A stretch of 64,000 nucleotides of DNA from Arctopsyche grandis (lineage: Eukaryota > Arthropoda > Insecta > Trichoptera > Hydropsychidae), in the NCBI RefSeq assembly GCF_051622035.1, contig NC_135358.1, forward strand, positions 932,501 to 996,500. Reading direction: 5' to 3'. Within the stretch, counting starts at the first letter, position 1; each line of letters begins with the position of its first letter. Positions 30,091 to 46,400 of this stretch are shown in pieces. The notes under the pieces are model-generated. The model was not told where the DNA came from. It did no database searches and saw nothing but the letters and a program-made list of their open reading frames with translations. The position numbers and the translations under genes are program-made.

Positions 30091-31380
30091 ACTCGATAAG
30101 ACGCACATATACCGGATTTTAGAGCATTTTCGATACAAGTTTGAGGACTAATGTAGGGGAACTCAAAAGAGCCAATTGGTCTACTTCCTGTTGTCGAATG
30201 TTGTTCAAATTATTTTTAATTTTTCAATATAACCATTTATGTCGTTAGCATAACATATCAAGAACATTGAAGTTATTAAAAAGGTCAAAATAAAATAATT
30301 AAATTTTATTTAAAAAAAAATTATTACTTCCAGATTATTAATTCCATCAAAAAGCTTAAGAACTCTTAGTAAGTACATAGAGAATATAAATATACAGTTT
30401 CATTTTGACACGTTCAGCAGTGTGGAAAAAATCATGTGGTCAAAACATTTTTGACTTTTCTAAGGAAAAAATCCGATTTCCGGTTTATCAAACTTGTTGA
30501 TTTTTTATTGTTTAAGTGACATTAATACCATAATAATAATGAAATTTTCTCATGAAGATCAGACATGTTTAAAAGGTCGAAAAAAAAAATAGCAGAAGAA
30601 AAACCAAACAAGTGTAAGCTGCCACATCGGACTAACGGAACATAAATAATTTTTGTATATTAATTAGTTTTAAGCTTAAACTATGAGATATGATATTTTA
30701 GTTGATTACATTGAAGGTTTTCGGAGAAAAACACAAAAAACCTTGATTCTCAATTTTCTACAAATATTAAAAACCAAAACAAACTCATGTAATTTATTAT
30801 ATCAATTACATGTAAAAAAGTTTCAATCTGATTTATCGAGTGGAATCCAAAAACTTAAAAAAAAGAGGACACCTATGTTTGTATAAGGAGAGGTTCCTGT
30901 CAACTTATAAATTACATTGTATCAATATAAATTTCAGTAACTGATATTAAATTTCAGGTTAATGGGACTAACGGTGTTCAAAAAGTCACCAAATTACTCA
31001 AACACACATTCTTACACACACACACACAAATTTTTCTAGATAATGAAAACGTGATCGGTGATCGATTCTGAGCTCAAATTAGTCAAAACTCAAAGTCAAT
31101 TTTTGCATAATCATAAACTCCCACCTTTTGTTACTAGGTATGTATGTTCACATATGCACAGACATACGTATGTACATATATAAAGTAAAAATCAAATTAT
31201 TACAGAACAGAATCGAATTATTAAATAATGTTGTAATAATTAAGACAAATCCCCATCAGTTAATTTTATTTATCTCAAATAGTTTAATTGAAATAATCAA
31301 GTGATTGCAAAACACAATGATATCAATCAACAATGTTGTGATTAATTTTGATAAATCACTTATTTGTCAAAACACAGCCA
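30091..31380. other. Intergenic with an inverted R3 repeat copy
   Basis: About 30180-30480 is repeat R3 on the minus strand (TGTTGTCGAA... to GACACGTTCAGCAG). No gene seen. A stretch at 30590-30900 has an open frame without any recognised domain. Confidence 0.4.
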
Positions 31381-31387
31381 CACATTC

Positions 31388-31419
31388 GCTCTCAGTAAGG
31401 TGGCCAAAGAAATCGGACG
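31388..31419 (+). promoter_or_regulatory. Inr-like + DPE of LRR-6
   Basis: CATTCGCTC: the +1 A is G here (31388), but GGACG at 31415-31419 keeps +28. Confidence 0.5.
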
Positions 31420-31436
31420 TTTTGATATCAAACATC

Positions 31437-34616
<3,180 letters not shown>

Positions 34617-34623
<7 letters not shown>

Positions 34624-35208
34624 AATTACACTGTTTGACACGAAAAATGGTTCGAAATATGACTTTTATTATAAATCTTTGCTCAGTAAACACGAAACTG
34701 GTAATAAAAAAATGTTGATTGGCTCGAGATTCAGAGATATGTATATTTGTTTTTTAAATCGCGCGATTTTTCTATATCTTGGTGTTTTTCGGTGGATGTC
34801 TCAAAATTTGTCGATTTTCTGTTCAAAATGAATATTAGAATCTATAGTCAGGTATTTTATCTTTCATTTAGAGTACTTTTTAGCTTTCAAGTCTCTCTAA
34901 GCAGTCGCCCAGTTCAAATGAAAAGTCAAAAGTACGTATTTTCACTTGGGATTTTTTTTTCCACTGTTAATACTATTTTATATTGAGTATTTTCTATTCA
35001 AAAATGTTTAATAGGATAATGTTCTGGCCACACTATTTTTTTTTTGTTTAAAAGGGTTAATTGGAAGTGTGTTAACTTTTAAATCGGTAAAATTTCCAGC
35101 TAAAAACTCGTACTAGTATTTACTCGTATTTACACGAATCTGAATTGAATTAATAGGGATAATACATATATTAAATTGTCTTTATATGAGAATTAAATAA
35201 ATTTTGGG
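34617..35208. repeat. Unclassified insertion at the 3' end of LRR-6
   Basis: Separates the last codons of LRR-6 from its old stop. About 34690-34775 (ACTGGTAATAAAAAAATGTT ... TTTTTTAAATCGCGCGAT) is found inverted at 51950-52035, so it is dispersed. No inverted ends or coding domain recognised. Confidence 0.55.
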
Positions 35209-35499
35209 AGGAGGAAGATTGAAGCCGTTAAAATTATCATTTGATTAGATTTATAATATATAAAAACTCACAATGTATTTTATGTCATTCAAGTTGAAAA
35301 ATATACCAATTGATAATATGCAGATACAATGTGTGTTTATTTTTGATCCCCATTTTAAATATTATACAATAAATTTAATTTTTTAAGTTGAACGGGGAAA
35401 GAGAAAGAAGGGGTAAAAATAAATATAATCGACGAAAGCTTTAAACAACACTATCGACATGTGATGTTTGTAACGGAATCGAAATGACCAAAACAGTTC

Positions 35500-36010
35500 G
35501 TTTCTCAATCGAATATTCGAATATTTGCCCGATTTTCGGATATACAAATATTCGAATAATCTATCGTAAATTTGTAAAATGTTCGTTTATACCATTTCGA
35601 ATGAAATTTAAAAAATATCTAATAATAAAAAAATTGTTCACTTGATTAATATACATACATACAGTAATTTTTGTCATTAAAAATATTCGAGCGACCATGC
35701 CGATATTGCCATTCCAACAATCCATGGTCCTTTTCCAGGCGCCTTTATTTTGATTCGAAAATTTTGTTTTATCTATGTATGTATGTACATATAGCAACGT
35801 GGACTAGATGTTAGCATATATGCTTTCGAACATGTTCACGGGTTCGAGTCTCACTGGTTGCTGCTGGCCAGAACTTGGTCACAGAATCTACATGTATGTA
35901 CATATAATAATTGACTGAAAAAGTGGCATTTTTCAATGTATGGAGGCTTTTTCAAGTCACTTATACATACTTGTACAATAATTGTTTTAATTTAATAATA
36001 TTTTATTGAC
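35500..36010. mobile_element. hAT-like MITE copy (related to 23317-23947)
   Basis: TCTCAATCGAATATTCGAAT, CCATTCCAACAATCCATGGT, CCTTTTCCAGGCGCC and GACTGAAAAAGTGGCATTTT all match the 23.3-kb element in order. A SINE lies inside it at 35794-35891. The right end is not clear. Confidence 0.65.
35794..35891 (+). mobile_element. Short tRNA-derived SINE
   Basis: 98 bp, with a pol III B-box-like GGGTTCGAGTCTC and an A-box-like GTGGACTAGATG. Perfect 15-bp target duplication ATGTATGTACATATA at 35779-35793 and 35892-35906. The sister MITE at about 23590 provides the empty site. Tail GGCCAGAACTTGGTCACAG resembles the longer SINEs at 55590 and 57523. Confidence 0.75.
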
Positions 36011-36175
36011 AATTTGCTAATTTTTGCACCTATTGTTTAAATAAATCAAAAATGGTGAAAGTCCAAAAAAATACGAAAATACACTTTGTTTAATTTATTA
36101 GATGATTATTCATTTTTAATTTATTTACGCTATAAAAAGTATGTTCATAAATAACAATACATTGCAAATTTCACA

Positions 36176-36235
36176 GATAATTGGTGGCTAAAAAAGGAAA
36201 TTGGTCCAATGGAGTTAAATATTGAGAATAATCAT
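36176..36235 (+). pseudogene. LRR exon-2 remnant
   Basis: TTTCACAG, then ATAATTGGTGGCTAAAAAAGG and TTGGTCCAATGGAGT: the start of a diverged-type exon 2. It ends before the signal-peptide core. The flanking block, including the following exon-1 region, is duplicated at 52140-53140. Confidence 0.65.
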
Positions 36236-36719
36236 TTTCTTTTAGTATAAAAATGATTTTTTGTTTGACATGAAAAACTTAATGCTTCGCTTAATCATTC
36301 ATAAAAATGTGACCGCTTATTTTCTCAACTTTTGATATGAACATTTTCAAATATCAAAGGTTCTGCGCTTTCAAATACCAAAGTGTCTGAGCTTCATTTC
36401 TAAACTAGCTACATCTGTATATTCACACGATCGTTGATTTTACGGTCATTTTTTCTAAACATATGCATATAATATTACGAAGAAAATATTAGAAGATTTA
36501 CGTTTAAAATTCCAAACATTTAAACAAACTTAAACGATATCAAAAGTGTATAAACATAAAGTTTACCGCGCAATCGCAGAGCATGATGAAATTAATCAAT
36601 TATGATCAACGTGATTATTTAAGATAAAACGCATGTTTGTCGAATTTCTCAACTGCAATCATTCATACTGAGAAATGCTGGCGTAGGCAGTAAAATTTTT
36701 TACTACCAAAAACCATACC

Positions 36720-38067
36720 ATGACTGCTACGAAATTAGAATTCTCCATATTTGGGTAATTACATATTGGTAACTCCACAAAATTTGATAAAAAATCTGCA
36801 CATTAAAAAGAATACTTTAAAAATATGACAATTGTATTGAATGTAAATTTCACAGATATTTAGTGCCACAGAAAGTATCCGTTCAATGGAATCATATATT
36901 GTCTGGAATGATGTTCTTTGTGCTGTTTTTTGTGATTTTTCCGGTGACTCATTCATATACAATTGGAAAAAATCATGGAATGCCTTCAATATCAACTGAA
37001 TGCCACACTAGTCATTTTGACGTATATTACATAGTAAAATGCAATGATGTCGATGTAAATAGTTTGACAGCAATCATAGAAGAAGAAGTTGAGGTAATTT
37101 TAATTCAAAATCAATCGTTAATACATACAGTAAATTTACAATTAATTAAAATTATTTTGCCTTTGGGAAGTTTTTTTTTGTGCGTGATTTTTTTCGCATT
37201 GTTTTAACCAAGCAATGATCAATTTTCCTTTACTTTCAGAAATTCCCAAACGGGAAGCGAATTATTGACCATCTTATTATTGAAAATTTATCTACAGGAA
37301 ACCGAAAACTAACCCAAGATTGGATTAATACGACAAGCTTCCAAATATTAGAACTATCCATACATTCAGCGGAAATTGACAGCATTGAGAACAATGCATT
37401 TAAAGGGTTCGCTTTTGAAGAACTGATATATTTACAACTGGAAGATACCAAAATTGATTCATTAGAAGAAGGCACGTTTGAAGGCATACAGTTGTTGAAA
37501 TATTTGGTGATACATAGATGCGAAATAAATCGCATCAACGAATATGCTTTAAAAGTCGTAGCGCCTAATTTGGAAAGGTTGATCGTGATGGAAATGGTAT
37601 TGCCCCTTAACGTAGCCAATTTAACAGGTACAGTTTCTTTCCCTAATCTTTGGGATGTTGTAATCATTAAAAATAAAATGGCAAGCTTAGACGCCGGATC
37701 GTTCTCTCGGCTAGAGAACGTGGAGTTCGTACATTTGTATTCGAATCAAATTGAAAATATTAGCTGTGGAAATTTTCAAATGACATCATTGAAGAAGTTA
37801 TATTTGGAACACAATCTTATCGCTTCATTGGATCCGTGCGTTTTCGGTGATGACGTAATAAGTGGCCTAGACGAAAATGCTATAACTCTTAGGGATAATA
37901 AATGGAATTGTAATTGTGATTTGAACTGGTTGAAGCAGTTGAAAATTGAGAATATAATTTGGGATAGCCCAACTTGTACATCGCATGCAAATCTACATTT
38001 CGAAGAAGTCAATTTTTGCGATGAGGAATTGTCGACAACAGATACAAATCCAACAATTACGGATTGA
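36720..38067 (+). CDS. LRR-7: secreted leucine-rich-repeat protein
   Basis: Exons 36720-36754, 36856-37093 and 37240-38067; 366 aa, the longest. The usual donor after 14 coding nt is destroyed (AA/AT instead of GG/GT). A stronger donor 21 nt further (TTTGG/GTAATT) keeps phase 2, so the N-terminus is M-T-A-T-K-L-E-F-S-I-F-G-Y-L-V-P. The signal core is M-M-F-F-V-L-F-F-V-I-F-P-V, cleavage after T-H-S. N-cap C-H-T-S ... V-K-C; exon 3 K-F-P-N-G-K; N-T-T and N-L-T sequons; internal S-C-G-N-F and P-C-V-F-G; LRRCT N-K-W-N-C-N-C-D-L-N-W-L ... V-N-F-C. The tail is extended (L-S-T-T-D-T-N-P-T-I-T-D). An Inr-like TTCATAC lies at 36662-36668, but the DPE box is not kept. A small hairpin ACGTCAG/CTGACGT follows at 38171-38190. 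Confidence 0.82.
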
Positions 38068-38929
38068 ATGACAGATTCATCAGACTCGATGATTTTAAAG
38101 ATTAATTCATAAAATCCATTTTATTAATCTTATTTATTGAAAAAAAAATTTTTGCGCACTTCAAAACTGAAACGTCAGTTATTACTGACGTGAACTTCCA
38201 TATTCACCACATCATTTAAACATCTAAATAATTGTATATACAGATATTATGTATTGTTATTATTTGTATTTTTTAATAAATTATTTGAATCAGTGCTACT
38301 ATCTATATTTGACCAGAATTTTATCATAAACACTAAGCATTTACGAACAGATTCATTTTCAGTCTCTCTCGTAGGGTCTCTTGTTACAAGAAAATGAAAT
38401 ATTGTATAATATCAAATCAAAATTAAAATATAAAAACTAAAGTTGAGTAACTTGCAGGAAGATTCTCAACGTTTAACTCACTGTTTTTCAAAAATAAGAT
38501 CGTCAACACATATAGATTTGCCAATTATCATCTGGTTGATAATTTTAATGGTGATTACATTTTAATAAACGGCCAAGAATTAGTATGACAGTCTAACTAC
38601 CATTCAAAAGTCACCTGATTCTTTTCATTGATCATCAAATCTTACTTATCTCAAAAAATTCAAATGATAAAATTAAATTAAATTTAAAAGGTCAAAATCA
38701 TATTTCACGAATTGACCTTTTAAATTATTTCTAACTACTTGATATTTACGCTTTTGATATGAATAAATGATAAATGAATAAAAAAATGAATAAAATTCAA
38801 CAACCGGAAGTAGAACTTTTGTCTTGTGTGAATTTCCCTATATACATATATGTATATGTAGATATGTAAGTGCTCACCATCGCATTGAAAATGTTGTCAT
38901 AGCCGGTATTCGGGTATTCAGTTTTTTAT
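38068..38929. other. Intergenic, no gene seen
   Basis: LRR-7 3' flank. 38540-38660 matches sequence upstream of LRR-3 (ATGACAG-CTAAC, CATTCAAAAGTCACC). A short R3 piece lies at about 38790-38830. Confidence 0.4.
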
Positions 38930-39310
38930 ACCTCAAATACATTAGGTACATAAAGTCTTGGATTGGTCACATCCGATTTTTTTTCCTTGAGCCATAATTT
39001 TTATCTGTTGAAGGATCATTCATTGCTTCTTCAAAATGACGCACAAGATATTCATAATTATTCCACATGGCTGAAACTGAACCAAAACTAGATGCCACCC
39101 ATCAGATCAGCACCTACTTCTTCCGATTTTCCAATGTCTTCCGATTTTCAGCATCTACACACCTAGTGAATCTGGGTATTGTCCAAATGTACATATTTAT
39201 GTACTTAAGGACATTGTTTTGTCTCTTTTTTATAATAAAAAATACCGTTAAAAAAGGTGCCGGAATGCCGTTCCTCTGTATTACAAGACAAAAAAAGCCC
39301 TGTATATTTA
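38930..39310 (+). repeat. Dispersed repeat R1 (longest copy)
   Basis: GGTACATAAAGTCTTGGATT ... ATTATTCCACATGGCTGAAA ... ACCGTTAAAAAAGGTGCCGG and CGTTCCTCTGTATTACAAGA. Contains both halves seen separately at 9950 and 5067. Confidence 0.6.
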
Positions 39311-39735
39311 TATTTACATAAATATAATGAAAAATATGTATATATGTCAATAAATCATCATCGGTGGAGAAGAATAAGTATTGTTTCTAAAACTGTTAGT
39401 GGAAAAATCAAATAATTCAAAATATGTACCGGAGATATATTTTGAATTATTTGACGGATTATTATCACTGTTTTAAAACAATAGGTTCGCCAATAATAGC
39501 CTGGTTAATGATTGTAATGGAGTGATAACATTTTGATAAATGGAAAAAATTCGTTGACAGGCCAACTACAATCACCTGGTTTTGCAAATAAATCATCAAA
39601 TCTTACTCAAAAAATTCATATGATAAAATTAAATTATCAAACAACATAATCGAATTAATCCATAATGCTGTTATCAATTATGATATTTTATAGTTCAGAC
39701 TTTACACATATTTTATAAAATACAGCCACACGTTA

Positions 39736-39766
39736 ATTCTCGAGAGGTTGGCGAAGAAAGCGAACG
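39736..39766 (+). promoter_or_regulatory. Inr + DPE-like box of LRR-8
   Basis: TTAATTC with +1 A at 39736 and GAACG at 39762-39766. One base between is deleted, so the box starts at +27; it is the only copy with altered spacing, and it belongs to a truncated gene. Confidence 0.45.
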
Positions 39767-39783
39767 TTTCTCTATCGAAAATC

Positions 39784-41098
39784 ATGGCTGTTAATGGGTT
39801 GGTATTCTCCATTTTGTTATAATATAATAAACACCAAAAAATATAGTATTGTAAATTTCACAGATATTCTGCGGCGAAGGAAATATTACCTCGGATTCAT
39901 CTAATATCAGGAACAATTTTCCTACTGTGTTTCGCATTTATTTTCCCGGTTACCCTTTCCTACGAAGTTCTTAATAATGAACAAAAATCTTCATTTGCAC
40001 CCAGATGTTTCACGGATATTCCAAGTGGAGCATTCGTTATCCAATGTGAAGATGTAAACGTAAATGATTTGACAGCGATGATAGAAGAAGAAATTAAGGT
40101 AAACATTAATTTTTATTTTATAAACAATAAATAAAAACCAATTAAAAATATACCTTTTCCAATTTAATACATGATTTAAAATTTAAATAATTTGTAATTT
40201 GTTATAATGTACACGTGTGTGAATTAAGAGAAATGCAATAAAAGAATATTGATTAAATTTTCAGAATTCTCCCATTGGAAAGCCACGCATTTCTTCTTTA
40301 CGTATACTAAATTTACATGTTGAAAGCGGGAAATTATCCCAGAACTGGATTAATACAACAAGCTTCGATATTAATGAACTTCAAATTTTTTCTGCGAAAA
40401 TTGACAGAATTGAAAACAAGGCATTCATGGGATATGCTTTCAAAAATTTGCAAAAATTAGTATTACAAGGTATGAAAATTGATACACTAGAAGAAGGTAC
40501 ATTTGAAGGCCTATCATTGGAATTACTGAATTTAGCAGGTTTGGAAATTAGAAACATAAATAATAACGCTTTAAAATTCTTAGCACCTAGTTTAGAATTT
40601 TTGTTCGTGACCGGTATGGCATGGCCACTAAATCCTACTAATTTAACCGGAACTGTCCCATTACCTAAACTTAGATTTATCATGATGTCTGGCAATAAAA
40701 TTACAGAGTTAGATGCCAGTTCGTTCGCCCAAATATCAAATATTGAGACATTGTATTTGGACCGGAGTAATATTTTACATATCCGCTGTGGAACTTTCCA
40801 GAAAATGACATCGATGAATCGGTTGACGTTGAATGGCAATATTCTAAGTATGTTAAATCCTTGCGTTTTCGGTGACGAGATTATCAGTAACTTAAAACCA
40901 CACGCTTTAAGTATACACGCTTTAAGTATACGCTTTAAGTACACTTACACAAGACAAAGTTCTACTTCCCGTTGTCGAAATTTGTTCAAATTTATTTTCG
41001 TTATTCAATATTTATTTATTTATTTTGTTGGGAAAATTAACAGTATTAAATTACATAAATTGATAAAAGATCATTATTATTTTAAGAAAAACCATTAA
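39784..41098 (+). pseudogene. LRR-8: 3'-truncated LRR gene
   Basis: Exons 39784-39797, 39864-40098 and 40265-41098. Frame is open for 360 codons. The signal peptide (T-I-F-L-L-C-F-A-F-I-F-P-V-T-L-S) and N-cap are normal, and LRRs run to P-C-V-F-G-D-E-I-I-S-N-L-K-P. At about 40910 a short triplication (ACGCTTTAAGTATAC) leads into foreign DNA, so the W-N-C-N-C cap is replaced by about 50 unrelated residues. The foreign part shows the R3-like TTCTACTTCCCGTTGTCGAA and then a LINE 3' end. Without the LRRCT the product is probably unstable; call it a pseudogene unless transcripts show otherwise. Confidence 0.75.
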
Positions 41099-42500
41099 GA
41101 ATTTTCGCATATATGTATGTAGGTAAAAAAAGAAAAAATTTAAACATTTAAAATAAATAATAAAAATAACAATAGAGTAAGATAATTAGAGAAAACAAAA
41201 AAAAAATAGAAATAACAATAAAATAAAAATAACAAAATAATAAGAATAATAAAACGATAACAGTATGATATAAATAACAAAATAATAAATAATAAAAATT
41301 CATAATCACAATTTTAAATTTTCAATAAAGTTAATCATCGAAAAACAAATTTGCAACACTCACTCTAGCTTGTATAGCATTAATATTAAATAGCTCATTA
41401 CATCTGGTCGTTCTATTAGGCACAAGCAATTATAGTCTGCTCAATAATTGAGGACAGTCGATCGAGCCGTTGAGAATGTTCAAAGTTGTTGAGATGACAG
41501 CTATCTCCCTTCTTTTGACAAGTGGAACACCTACAAGTGCTGACACCTACAAGTATCTTCATAGAATGCATAGGATAATCCAAAACGGCTGCCGATGTAC
41601 CTCAAGAATCTTTTCTGGGTGCGCTCCAATCTGTCCCTTGCACCAGAGTACTCTGGGTTCCAGACTTGGGATGCAAACTCAACAATACTTCTAACGTACG
41701 TACAAAATAATATTTTGCATGATTTAACAGAACTAAAGCATTTGGAGGACCGGATGACAAACCCGAGAGCCCTCGACGCTCGAGCTTCAACATTGTCAAT
41801 ATGTTTACTAAAAGATAGATCAGAGTTTAAGATGACTCCCAAATCCCTAATTTCCGATACCCTTATGAGTTTATGTCCATTGATTGAATAAGGAAAATCA
41901 ACTGGACATTTTTTTCTGGTGAAGAATATGCAGGAGCATTTTGCGACATTAACTCCTAACTTATTTAGGCTGCAATAAGCCTCCAGCCTGAACAAATCAT
42001 CTTGCAGATTTAAAGCATCATTACGGCTGTCTATTCACTTGAATATCTTCATGTCATCAGCGAGTAATAATATATTTGAATTTTGAAAACATTTTTCAAT
42101 ATCAAACAGAGGTCCCAAGAGGGAGCCTTGTGGAACATCAGAAGGAATATCCATCCATCTCAATTTAAATCCATTTAATAAGACAGCCTGTGATCGACGT
42201 GTAATGTATGAGGCGAACCATCTATAGAGATCACCATGGATACCGATCTGTAGGAGTTTTTTCCAAAGAGAATACTGTGATCAATCCTGTCAAATGCCTA
42301 ACTATAATCTGTATAGATAGCATCAACCTGAGACCGATCGTTCATGGTATTGGCAACGAAATCATTAAATAGTTGTAACTGAGCGTCCATTCTGAAAACC
42401 ATGTTGATACATATTAAGAGACTGCGAGATAGCTGGAAAAAGTTGGTCATACACTAATTTTTCTAGTATCTTAGCGAAATAATAAACCTTAATCGAAAGG
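41099..42500 (-). mobile_element. LINE fragment, C-terminal RT part and A-rich 3' UTR
   Basis: Minus strand 41995-41531 reads F-R-L-E-A-Y-C-S-L-N-K-L-G-V-N-V-A-K-C, E-I-R-D-L-G-V-I-L-N-S-D-L-S-F and R-F-L-R-Y-I-G-S-R-F, the distal RT/thumb part of a non-LTR polymerase. Decayed RT sequence continues to about 42480: L-A-D-D-M-K-I-F-K around 42050 (catalytic motif, Y-A-D-D equivalent) and A-F-D-R-I-D-H-S-I-L near 42270, with several breaks. 41100-41340 is an A-rich 3' UTR. A third LINE type, dead. Confidence 0.75.
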
Positions 42501-43380
42501 GTTACCCGTCATCTGATGTGCAATCTCGTCTTGCTATCATTCATGAAGTCGAGAATTGGGTTCAAATGGCGCATCCAATTAATCGGTGGTTCAGTCAGTC
42601 GGGCACGTTCGAGTTCGGGCGCAAAAGAAAATTAAAAAAAAAAACATAAAACTTAAATACACACACATAAAATAAAAGATAGTTTGTAAAATTGAGAAAA
42701 TCGCAATTAAATATAATATGGAAAAATTTCAGAAAATAATATCTTAGAAATAATACATATGTTGTTGAAAATTTTAAAAGTAGTAAAATGGAGAAACCGA
42801 CTAGTATGATAAAATTTAAAAAAAAAATAATCATTTGAAGAAATTTTGATTTGACAAACACTGATATTTTTTAACAACGTTTATAATTGCATTAATTGTT
42901 TTAAAATTTTAATTTCACTACAATAAAATCAAATGAATTTATTTTTCACACGGAAAATTTCAACAATTAAAAATTTAAATTATTATTAAAAACACGTACT
43001 GAAAATCACTTAGTATCACAATACGTATCGAATAGTCACTTTTAATCAGTGCAAACGATAAATTATCTGATCAAAATACGCGGATGCTGCGTGCGAAGTA
43101 CTGATTCGCAGAGGATAGTATTCAATTAAACTATAGTCGATATTTAAATTGCGATTAATTTTCTTGAAATTTTTATCAATTAAATTGAAACCTATCGGTT
43201 TCATCATCATTTAGTCCTCGATATTAAGTTGTTAGGAGACTATCCACTTGTACTCGTTATTAACAGTATCGTAACACACTTCTGAACAATCTTAGATTCG
43301 TGAAACTGATCGAACATCTAAGACAGTTCCAGATTACACTAATTAATTGAGACTAAGATTTATCAACGTCTCATTTTTAT
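42501..43380. other. Upstream region of LRR-9
   Basis: About 42495-42560 (ATCTGATGTGCAATCTCGTC) resembles the inside of the MITE at 52215-52520, in the other orientation. The rest is AT-rich with nothing recognised. Confidence 0.4.
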
Positions 43381-43381
43381 C

Positions 43382-43413
43382 ATATGGAGCACGGTCGGTG
43401 AAAGCAGCAGGCG
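43382..43413 (+). promoter_or_regulatory. Inr-like + weak DPE of LRR-9
   Basis: TATCATAT with A at 43382; AGGCG at 43409-43413 sits at +28 but deviates at the third base. Confidence 0.35.
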
Positions 43414-43426
43414 AATCACTACAGTC

Positions 43427-46400
43427 ATGGTCGCAAAAGGGTTGAAAATCTCCAAATATGGGTAATTTTCTTTAAATTTTTATAAAACGAAAAATAAACA
43501 GTATTGTCAATTTTTATAGACAAGACAAAAAATTACTTTCATACATACGGGTCTACCTCACGGGCCGGAATGTGAAATTACCGAAAACGCAAATATCGGA
43601 AGGCAAAGATCGAAAATCGAAAGATCTTAAGTCGAAAGATCAAAAAAAAAGGGTGCATGGTAAACGGTACATACTCACTTAATTTGCGCGAGCAGTATAT
43701 AACAGGAACAAGAGGATCAGGCTTTTCCTCCTGGATTCTGCACGCGCACATTAATACGGGAGGAAAAGCCTGTTCCTCTTGTTCCTGTTGTATCCTGCTC
43801 GCGCAGATTAAGTGAGTATGTACCGTTTACCATGCACCCTTTTTTTTGTTCTTTTGACTTAAGATCTTTCGACTTTCGATCTTTGCCTTCCGATATTTGC
43901 GTTTTTGGTAATTTCACATTCCGGCCCGTCACGGAGACCGCATACATACATATGTGTATGATTAATGTCACCAATTATTTTTGTCCTCGAAACGGGACAT
44001 CTACCAATTTTTACGTAATAGTATGTGTATTCAAGAACACGCGTATTTTTTCATAGTTTTGATTTATTAATAAAAAGAACAGGAATGTTGATGGAGAAAA
44101 GAAAAGAACAGGGATGAATAATATAAATATAAAAAAATATGTTGTTTTATATTTTTCTGATGAACAAATTTTCTTAGGTATTACTGGGTTGGCTTTTTAA
44201 TAAGAATGAAATTCTTGGCGGGATTTCTTAAAATTGATTTTAATTAACAACATCGCTTTAAGAACTGCGACTTGCAATTGCGTTTTTTCGGTCGTCCACA
44301 ACTTGTTCATCTGTGAAAAGACTCTTTCTACGTGAGCATTAGTTCCGGGCAGGCATAAAATGTATTCAATAATTATACGAAAGTTTTCATGATTTATATT
44401 ATTGGTGTGAAAGTGTTGGAACAATTCCACCCGACGACTTTCGATTGAAACGTTCCCAATGTTCCATTCTGTCACTTTTTGCGGTGTAATATAGTTAGTA
44501 ATAAGTTTAATAAATCCCTTTTGAATCAGTATATCCATTACACCTTGAATTTCTTCCCACGTAGGTATTTTGGTTAAATCCAACCATTCAAATATTTCTA
44601 ATTCTTCAAAGAACAAAGTCCACTGATTTTATAGAACTCAGCAGTTTATAGTTTTTATTTGTTCTTGTGCCATATGCACCGATACACACTGTATCAAGCT
44701 AGTCGATTTTTTGCACTTTTTTTTAATTTCTACCGTGTGTTGCTCTCTTTTTGAAAACGGGACATTTCGACGTCCCGAAGCTGTGCTTGGGGACAACGGG
44801 ACAGGCTACCTAAAAACGGGACGGTCCCGTTCAAAACGGGACGTATGGTCACTTTATGTATGATACAAATATAGCTAATATTATTTGTTTTATCTACATA
44901 TGTATATATTTATTTATATTGCAAAAGGAATAGCACCATTCTTCCTATCGTCTGGAATATATACATTTTTCTGGAATCTATTATTATAACCTCAAATATT
45001 TTTCAATTTATCATAATAAAATATGAAATATCGATAGATATGACAATGTATAATAATAAATCCACTTATTTTTAATGTGATTAATACTATCATAATTTTT
45101 TAAATTTTAATCTCATCTAATCTACACGCCAACCTTATCTTACTTAATCGCAGCTATCATTAATAATTAACAGTGTATCACAAGGAGCACAATATTTTTT
45201 TGTGGAATTTTGATGTCAAGATTTTCACTGATAAATCAATACCTAACGATCTCGAATTTTTTAAGATTTCTAATTTTTTTTAATGTTTTTATATTCCAGA
45301 AAAAAAAAATTATTTATCACATCAAAAATAATTGTTAAATAACAACCGCTAGGTTTCACGAACATTTCGTTACCGCAAAGAGACATTTAAATATGTACAT
45401 ATATGATATTTGATGATTAAATTCAACACTATATAAATTGTAACAACATGAATATTGTTATTTTCATAGATATTTGGTGACAAGTAGAAAATTGGTCCAA
45501 TGGAATCAGATTTTGCCTGGAATTATATTTTTAATGTGTTTTATGACAATTTTTCCGGTTGTTCAGGCCAATACCGTTTTGGAAAATCAAAAAACAGTTG
45601 CGAATAATTGTTCAACTACTGTTACATCACATAACGAGTATCATGTCGATTGCGATGGTATCAACATAAATGTGTTAACAGCAATGATAGAAGTAGAAGT
45701 TCTGGTAAGCTTTCATTTTTAATCGCCAACTGAAAAGAAAGTCAAACAATCTCATTATAAATCAAATAAATATGAAAAAAATTAATAATAAATTATTATT
45801 ATTATTATCATTTATATTTTAGTACTTCTTCTTATCTTAATTTTTTTACTAATATAATATTAATATCATATTCGTAAACATATTTCTACTCATTTATTTT
45901 TTATACAAGATTGTTGATCTTTACAAAGAGAAGACTTTCAATGTGAATCATTTATAATAAAAATAACTATTTCCTCATTTTATTTAATTTTCAGAAATTT
46001 CCAAACTGGAGTGGCATTATAGATAGGCTGTTCATTCTAAATTTAATAACAGAAGACGGAAAATTGTCCCATAATTGGATTAATACAGAAAAATTCCATA
46101 TAAACGAACTTTTCATAGAAATGCCGGACACCAACGTTATTGAGAACAATGCGTTTAACGGATTCGCTTTCGAAGAAGTAATAGATTTACATTTAATTAA
46201 TATGAAAATTGATAATATAGAAGAAGGTACATTTGAAGGTCTACACTCTTTAAAAAGATTGGTAATGGTATCTTGCGAATTAAACCACATCAACGAAAAC
46301 GCTTTGCAAGGCGTAGCACCTAATTTGACATCGATGTCTTTAATATCAATGACATTACCCATTAGTCCAACCAATTTAACTGGAACAGTTCATTTGCCCA

